Assembly: GCF_963678635.1 (NCBI RefSeq)
Contig: NC_087069.1
Coordinates: 43,228,688 to 43,292,687, forward strand
Length of the DNA: 64,000 nt
Direction: 5' to 3'
Source: Symsagittifera roscoffensis
Lineage: Eukaryota; Xenacoelomorpha; Acoela; Convolutidae
In this document: positions 51,001 to 60,000 of the stretch, piece by piece
Position numbering within the stretch: position 1 is the first letter of the stretch
Layout: the number at the start of each line of letters is the position of its first letter
Translations under genes and position numbers: made by a program
The notes under the pieces: generated by a model
Told to the model about the DNA's origin: nothing
What the model saw: the letters and a program-made list of their open reading frames with translations, nothing else
The model's database searches: none

Positions 51001-54000
51001 CAACATTACCAAGCCCAGAAGTATAACAAAAAAAAACTGCTTGTAGTTCTTGAGCAGGAGTAGAGCAACGGTTCGCCGTGATGAGCTGTACAGCTCGTAT
51101 GTTGGCCCTTTCTTTCGCGGATAAATGGTCTTAATAATCTTAACCATGGTACCAAAAATTCTTTCCATGAAGAGCCGAACAGTTCGCATTTGATACCTTT
51201 GCCTCGTGGAAAAATTGATCTTAATTAAAGATTAGGTAGCGTAACTTTTTTTAACTCACCCCGATTCAGTTTTGCAAATTTTCTTTTTTTCATAAGTTTT
51301 ATACGGAACGTGTACCTGCTGTTTTGGCTAAATGCGTCAAGTTATTTATAACAAACTTGTTCAGAAGAGTGGTTTTTTCACCATGAAAAAATTGCAAACG
51401 ATGACAATGGTAAAAGCTTTTTCCCTTCAAGACAAATAATCTTAAGTAAAAACTAGATATCGATGCGAAGATTATAAATATTTTGTTTTGTTTAGAGGCC
51501 AGCCCAAGAAGTCTCACAATACATTGACATTAGGTCTGGCTTATTCTGACCTGATGATGGTTCTGGGAAGTCAAATGCCCACATGTATTTCCGCGTTCAG
51601 AACCAAATGGACATTTTTCAGCACAGTCGGTAAGTTAACTCGTCAGTTTGCATAACGAAAACCAAGTTGGTGACAATTTCATTTACGGACAACGAATTTG
51701 AACCAAGATAAGATTAAATCAAGCTAGATTTTGTAATTTATCCAAGAACACCCCCCCCCCCCCCTCACCACCACCAGGAACCCTTTAACAATTTTGACGT
51801 TGAAATCAGTTTTTCTTTCTTTTCAAATATAAAAAAAAATCATGCTAAAAATTTCATTAACCTTGGAAACATCCGTTTTCAGGTTGGTAACTACTTTTGT
51901 GAGAAGTTGGCGAGCCAGTTCGCTATTTTCTATAATATTGCTTGATTTGTGGTCAGGTCGGAATTTGAACCAAACTACTGAAGCAGATAGGCAACGTATT
52001 GCGACAACTCACAATAAAAGACAACTCGCTATAAAAGACATAAGCTCAGAAACAAATTGTTGAAAAAAAATTCGACTTTTTCTTCTCTTCTTTTTCAAAC
52101 TTCCATTAAAAATAATTTAATGCTTTTCAAGTTTTACATTTTTTTTGACTTTTCAGATGGCCGTGAGATAAGCCGGTCAAGGCATTTTTTCTATACCAAT
52201 ATAGCTGGATTAGCCTGATTAGCGTTCGTTCGTTCCATAATAACCTAGAAATAAGGACGGTGTTTTCTTCAACCCGCGTAGTGTATTACGCGCCTAATTC
52301 CACAATGTATTCTGCCAGAAAAGCTGAGAAAAAATACATAATTGTTTCACTTGCATGCATATAATTTTATTTTTGGCAGGAGAAAAAACCTCCAGGGGCA
52401 ACAAAATCGAACTTGGGGGAATATGTAAGTCAATTTTCAAGTACGTTCTGTTAGGCGTGGTCTTAAAGATATATTTTTCCCTCCTCTTATACGTAATTGT
52501 TTGTGACGAACTTTCTGGGAAACGGCTGATCACAATACCTGGTTCTTGCTAGAGTGCTAAAAACCAGCAGTGAGAATATTGGTAAATCGGAATGAAATTT
52601 TAAACTGGAAAAAAAGGCGAATAGGGAATAAATTGAAAAAAAAAATCAATGCTTTCTTAAATTACTCTTCAGCTTAATTCTTTTTCTGTAGATGGTTAGA
52701 ATTGAACATGTTTGTACTGTCTCCTATTGGTGCACAATGCAATGTTTCGCTTAAAGTCACTGAAATCAAAAAAGTTGATACTTTGGTTTCTTTATTTTGG
52801 CTATCACAAAATCTGACATAACGACTAAATACAATCCAATCCAATCAATTTTTTTCGGATCTGCTTAGCTAATCTCCCTCACCCTTTCTTGAAAAAAGGG
52901 GGGCGGAGAGGTTGTTAAGTAGATCCTTTTTGTTGTTAACCAGTCTTCCCTAGTCGATCAAGGAGGGTTATCTTGCAAGATCTTGCAAGATTTTTACAAG
53001 TGAGTGTCTAATGGTAAAAAAAAGTTTAAACCTGTCTTGTATCATGTATTTAAACATCTTGCTAGAATTGAGATTATCTTTAAAGGAGGTTGTCTTGCAA
53101 GAGCTTGCAAGAATGTTGCAAGACCTTTTAAAGAGATGCATCTTCTTTAAAAGAATCTTGCAAGATTCTTGCAAGATCTTGCAAGATAACCTCCCTTGAT
53201 CAACTAGGGCTGTAACATGTTGATTTTTCAAGATTGCAGACGTTCAAACGTGTCGATAAGCTTCAACAAAACCGCCCAACGTTGATGCGCGTTTCATGTT
53301 GTAATTTAGAGGCGGAAAAACAGTAAAAGAGCTAGTCAGCCAGAGCTATAAATTACCCTGATGCGGATCATTGTTCCGACTTTCGATACGAAAGTAACGG
53401 AATATTTGTGCTCGGGGTGGGTTTTTTTTTTCTTCAGACAAATTTCGACTTTTTAACTAGCCATTTTTGACGGAATTTTTTTATATCATTCAAAAGGTAT
53501 TGTTGTCCTGAGCTTAAATTTGAAAAGATATTTCACCTGTTATCATTTTCCGTAAAGTTATGGGGGTTTAAAGATTGCCATTTTGGCCATTTTGACCAAT
53601 TTGGGACAATTAACGCGCGATATAATTCGCGCTATTAACGCGTAAGCAGAGATTTATTCCGTCTTATAAATCGTTCCAAATTGGTTGAGCGAAGCTTATT
53701 TGCCATAATTGATTTGTTACAAGGAACAAAGTTTCTCTTTTTGTACTTTATATGGCGTGTGGGGGGATGATTTTCATAAAAAAATTTCAAATTTTAGAAA
53801 AAAAATTTTCGTTTTATTTTATTTCATTTAATTTTTTTATGTTATTACTGCTGCTCCATAAACCTTAAAGGCAGTTGGAACATTCAGGGATTCGCCCTGA
53901 TACGAGCAGTCTTGTTTAACTAAGTGATTATTTTCTGGTTGCGCGTTTCGTCTTCATTTTTTTCTTCAAATTACGCACACGAAAGCTGGCTTAAAAATAC

Positions 54001-57000
54001 GGATCTACTTTGCAATCCATTTCAAGAAAAGGGTAGAGGTTGTCAGGTAGAATAAGTTACGCGGATTTTCGAACAATCAGAACGCAGTAAAATTAGAATT
54101 TTTACTAGAAATTTACTGCGCTAATTTACTACCTTCGATTAGAGGGGTGGAGATTCGTTAACAGATAACATAGGGGAGGGGGACAATTGTTCAGCACATC
54201 ATACAACAAATTTGATGTTTTAAACTACAATACATTATGTCAGCATGAATAAGTGAACAGATTTTAACGTTATTCCGTTGCTGCAAATTGCCGTAGATTT
54301 AATTTCTAGACAGTTTATATTCAATTTCTTTTATGAGGGGGTGGCGAAAACACCAATTAAGTTAATTGATATAAAGTCAAGAAGTCACCTAGGAAATCAT
54401 GGCCATTTGAGCCCGCAATCTTTACAATTTCATGATTGCTAGAAAATCGTTATTCCCTCTGCAATATCTCAATTACTTTTTCAGGCTGGCAGAATTTCGG
54501 TTGTGTTCAGTGCAGGGCATTCGATCATTATCATAACAAGTTTAGAGCATTCATTTTTTTCATTTAAGTACCCAAATAAGTACACATTGTTTTTTTTGAC
54601 GAAATCATAAACACGTGTAATTTCCGGACTTTGCCCATTGTAGTCAACCCTCTGAGCAAACTAAGCCCCCACCCCTCATAGTTGAATAATCATTTTGGGA
54701 AGGGATTGCACTTTTTTATTGCTTAGGCTGGGAGAGGGCTATAATCGGAAAGAGTCTTCTGCTTTCCTTTGGCCAGGATTTGATAGAATTCAAGTGTTTC
54801 CAAATAATTAAACGATTAAATCAAGGAGGCTTTTTTCCAGAATGTACCATCTCAGCTGCATTTGAGAGTTTCAAATTGCGATGTAGGCTTTTTGAATATA
54901 TGGGTACTTATCAGTATCAAGAATTGATTTATTAAAGACACTGTCAAAATGTGTCTGAAAAATACATATGATGGGAGCCTAGCTTTAATTCTCCCGGGAC
55001 TAAAAATTCTATCCTGCTAAAATCCCCTATCATAACTGAACCATCTAGAACAAACTCGCCCATAATCAATTTTACCGTCCTGGGGAATTTAATTGTATAA
55101 TTTTGTTGAATTAAATAGTTTTTTTTGGCTCTTTTTCCTTGCCACCCATCTCAAATTAACGTCAATTTTATGGGTGTGCCAGTTAGCAGACAACCATATA
55201 AGTAGACAGGTCAATAGGCAGAAAAATTTGACAATGCTCAAATCTCATTGGCTGAAAAAAAACCAAGTGTACTTTTCAAATGTTTATTCAAAACGTGTTT
55301 AAACTTTTTTTTTCAATTTAAATTTGCTCTAAATCAGTTGATATTTTAGAAAAAGTTACGGATATTTAAGTGCTTAAGTATTTTCCGGGTAATTATATGG
55401 TAACTTTCGTTTTGCACAAACCCTTTTAGAAGCATAAATTGAAAATTTTGTCTGCTTACGCAGTTGTCTACTTAGTGCTTTAAGCTTATTTAATGATAGA
55501 ATTCTTATCAGTAACATGAATTGATTAATGGAAGTTACCGTCGAACATTTTTTTACAAAAAAAAACATATTGGAATAATGAATCGAAGTTTTTTTTAGTC
55601 TACAAGGCATTTCAGCTCCCTTTGAAGACAACTATTTTTATTAAGCACTGGCAAGTAAGATGCGCTTGTTCCGCTGCGTTTACATACGGCACGAGTGGAA
55701 TACTCCCCGCTTATTTTGCTGTTACGGATACCTCAACGTCTCGCAACAAATGACAACTAGAAACAAAAGACAACTAGCAAAATTTAAGGAGAGCGACAAC
55801 TAGCAAAGTTTGAAAATAGACTCATATCTTAACAAATTAGGGTTAAAGTCGCCGATGGAAGAGGGGCGCTACGCGCGTGTCGCCATCAGTATAAAGTCTT
55901 AACCGCTGTTGGCAAAAGCTCGCAACACAGTGGCGCCCCGCGCAACTGCGACGGTGAGTATATTTCGAGTTGTCTTTTAATGCGAGTTGTCTTCGGTTGC
56001 GAGTTGTGTTTTGATACGAGTTGTCGCATTAAGGCTGTTACGCTTTATATGAACTGTCGCCTCACGTTCAAAATGGCAGTTTGATATTTCGATTAATTGT
56101 GCACTTGTCCTCAGTATCAAGAAATCTCAAACGAAGTTTTTTATAGGCTGCATTCTGTTAGCTATGGTGTTTTAAAACTACATATGATCAAAATTTTATC
56201 AAAAAGGAGTGCGTTCAAAAAGTATCTTAAAGGAAAGAAGTCGTGAGCCAATTACAATAGAGATAAGAAAATAAACATATGAAGTATTTTTTTGCTACTC
56301 TGATTGGCTTACGATGTGTCTGCTTTATGACATGTCTTTTTTTGCTATTAAACTAATCCATTTGAAGTTTTGTTTTAGGTTGTACAATGTCAGCTGCATT
56401 CGGGGCTTTCAGTGGCTTCAGCTCCATTCTCATCATGTCTTTCATAGCATATAACAGATATGTCAGTGTGTACTATCCTCTGGACGCCATGGCCTACCAA
56501 GATGACCATAAAAGGACGGGGAAAATGCTGGCTGCTTCCTATTTGACATCTGCAATGCTCGCTGCACTTCCCATGTCCTATAATGGATACCGATCTACCA
56601 GTACGTAGACTTGACTTCCTACAATTTTTCAGTTTTTTAACCTTACTTACTCTTGTGAAGAATAACGAAATAACGACTCCTTTGTAATCCAGCCATATAT
56701 GGTTATGTACAGTAGCGGATTTAGGAGGGGGTTGGGGGGGACGTTCTTTCTCCTCAAGGATTCGACCCCCTGCCGACCCAAAGGATTCCCCTTTGTACTA
56801 TTTTGAGATATCCATTTTTGGCTGACTGACCCTAAATGTTTTCTAAAGGATATTTACTAATTTTTCGGAGCGCGCGCCGAAAAAACGCGATTTTTTGTCA
56901 ATATTTTCCAAAAAGTGCCTAAAACGCCTTTCTTGGCCTCTTTTTTGAAAAAATTGCCTGCGGTGCAGAAAGTTTGGGAGAAATGGGGCCTTTAGAGTGA

Positions 57001-60000
57001 TTTGGGTCGACAAAATGTTCAATTTATTTTTTAAATCCGCCCCCCCCCCCTCGACAAAATCCTAGATCCGCGCCTGGTTACATAGAAGCCATAGAAAATT
57101 GCCGGCCTATTTTTATGTTGGAATTTAACATTTTCCAAATATGGCTCGGAAATTTTAGAAAAACTTCTATTATTAAAATAAAAAGCATTTTCTATAGATG
57201 ACACAACGTACGGTTTCACATTAGGTTTGCCCTCCTAGGGGTTTTGAGTCCCAGACCATCCAAAGGGTCCCCCTTTGTTTATATTTTAAAGCATCATTTT
57301 TTTGACTGACCGACAATAAATTTTTTTAAGCACCGCATATTAAATTTAAAATATTTCTATAAGTTTTGACGTGTTTCAGCTCTTCCGTTCTGTTGTGTGT
57401 TGGGCTTTAATGACCTCAACTGGCGTTCAGTGATGACACTTGTGTGCATGTACAGCATAGGCTTCATTATTCCTCTTCTGTCCATCTGCTGGTTCTACAT
57501 CCAGATACTCCGCAAGATCCGACAGACCAACTTAGATCTGGCAGGCGCCAAGAATCACGCTAACCAGGTGAACAAACGGCGGATAATCAACAAACCGCCA
57601 TATCTTGAAGCAGAAATTGCATAAGAATTACTTAAATTACATCAGAATTACGTAACAATTGCATAACAGCAATGACAATCTGTTGTTATGTAGAATAGCA
57701 ATATTAATTTTCGGCTTGTTGGAATGGTAATCCCTAATTTCGGTTAGTTGGCCCTTCGGCTTGGCCTACCACCGATCAAGCATCACATTTGCAAACTCTT
57801 TTTCACTCCCCCCCCCCCCCATCCCCCCCCCCCCCCTCCCTCACCGTCGCGTTTCAAAATGCCAATTTCCATAGTCGTTGAATGTAAAAATACGATTTTT
57901 GATGTTTCAATTTTGATGTTTTTTATGTTACTGGTGGGCTATCAAACACATCCACCAGGAGAATTAATAATTCATTGGCCAAAACATCGTTTGACATCGT
58001 TTTGATTACATCACAGAAAAAATCATCCAAATTATTCAAAACAACCGCTGCAATTTCAAAAATATTACTCGGTTATTGGACTTTTTGAGGATCTCTTTTT
58101 CTACAAAAGGGTATCTAGCAATGTCAATGTTAAGCAAACGAGAATTTTGTACCTAGTACAAAAACTCCCCCTTTTTTCAAAGACGGGGAATAGTTACATA
58201 AATCCTTTTTTAGCATTTTATTTTTTTCAGCATTCCACAGAGAAGAAAGCAGTGATAACCTCTTTACTCTGCGTGGTAGTTTTCGTCTTCTGCTGGCTGC
58301 CCTATGCCACTGTACTCCTAGTCGGTCATCTGCCGTTTGATCTGCAAGTGGCCGAATTCAAACCCCACACAATTGCATTGGCTGCAGTTTGTGCCAAAAT
58401 GTCGGCGGCTTGTAACCCTTTCATCTATGGCTCATTACACGTGAAGAAAAAGTAAGGTCACTTTTCATTTGTGAAAACGTATACTTTGGTATTAAATTTA
58501 CCTTCGAAAATTGTCATCAAGTTTTAGTTTAAGTTTTCTGAAAATGTTATCATTTGTGAGAACTTTTCTGAAAATTTGTTATCTGTTGTGGGAAATTTTC
58601 AAAAAAAAACAACCACCTCCCCACTTGCTGAAAATCCACCTTAGGTCTGCAAATGAGCTCATGTTACATCTTCATTTAGAGAGATTCTTTGGACCAAGTT
58701 AACATCCTCGTCCCAAAGCTGTTTAAGGGAGGAGGATATTAAATTGGTTCTGAATCCGAATTCTTCAGCCAATCACTTAGCACATTTAATTCATATTGAA
58801 CTTTGGGATGGGTTAACTATGTCTATGAGGGAGGGGGAAAGGCTGTTAATTGATCCGATATGTTCAGTTCTAATACTATTTTAAACAATCATAAGCAAAA
58901 AAAAAACATTTTATTTACAGTTGGCTGATTCAAACAAGAAAGTAAGGCATGGCTTCAGTTTCGAGAACTATCTTCTATAGTTGCCTGACCGTCACAAATA
59001 GTTGTTTTTGACGTTTGATTTTTAATTTTCCGACTTCTATAAACCATAGCAAACGTTTGATTTCATTGTAGAGAAGTTTCAATAATCGCATAACAATAAG
59101 CGTTTGCTTATTTCACACTAAAAAATTAATTAACACGCTTTAGTAGTTTGTAGTTAATATTGGTTGTAATAACTTAAAAAGTTAGCAATAAATAAAACAA
59201 AATGCAAATCGTTTCGCCTTAAGCGTAGGGGACAGCAAAAAATCAAAAGATTGGCTTAGAGAAGGAAGGCGTAAATTGTTTAATTTCCGCTAGGAGATAG
59301 ACCCATGTCGGGGGTCCCGGTTTCCCGCGGTTTTTCAAGGCAAAATAGACGCATTCATTTCTGGATTAGGGAGAGGAATACGGCAAAAAAAGCAGAAAGA
59401 GTCTCCTCCCCATTCCCCGATACCCTCCCCAAAGCCCTATAACCTTCCCCTCCGCCATTTCCACCTCAAGGGATAAGCTACTAACCAAAATCGTGTCTGA
59501 ATCTAGCATTTTGAATTGAATCAAAGTAATTTTTCTCTTTATTCTCTTCACTTGAACTACTTTTCTTCGCTAAAAGTACCTTTTTAGAATTCAGTTGACT
59601 ATCATTGCTTTTTTGTTGGCTAAAAACGTGTAAAATTTTTCTGAGGGGGGATAATGGAATTTTTTGTGAAGTTTTAGAAACGGCAAAACCGGCGTTTGCA
59701 TCAAACTTACTAGCGACAATGTTTCTGGAAGCTCGCAAAATCTACTTGCATTAACATAAAACTATGGATTATGTGTTCAAAAAACTCATTCGTTTTTCAC
59801 TGAGGAGACAACGCAACGGTGCAGAAAACGCGAAAGCATTTTCATGTAATATTGCTAATAAAACTAATGTTTCTGGAAGGTGTCGGCAAAATTTACTTTT
59901 TGGGGCAAATCTGCAATTTTTATGGCTCAGCATTTCCTACAAATAATTTTATTTCTGACCTTTCTTAGGAAGAAAAACCATGGGCGGGTAAAAGATTTTT

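Larger units (their letters stand above)
33032..51495 (+). other. Opsin intron 1 (18.5 kb, GC-AG)
   Basis: A very long intron between TM1 and TM2. It holds a 540-bp fold-back element, ATAATCGATTATAAT-rich stretches, a G-rich minisatellite, dispersed repeat R1 split by a SINE, a 445-bp fold-back element, hAT-like ends, a 16-bp minisatellite, an ATT microsatellite and a second SINE copy. The parts between are AT-rich and I saw no exon of another gene on either strand. Confidence 0.8.
51630..56378 (+). other. Opsin intron 2 (4.7 kb)
   Basis: GT-AG intron. It contains a poly-C run near 51750, a single arm of the GACAACT fold-back family at 51990-52045, a MITE at 52941-53212, an R1 copy at 53371-53915 and a GACAACT fold-back element at 55719-56045. 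No other exon was seen. Confidence 0.85.

Noticed and set aside
51842-52063. 73-codon frame just after opsin exon 2
   Set aside because: Part of it reads through the GACAACT repeat arm; no motif or matching splice phase.
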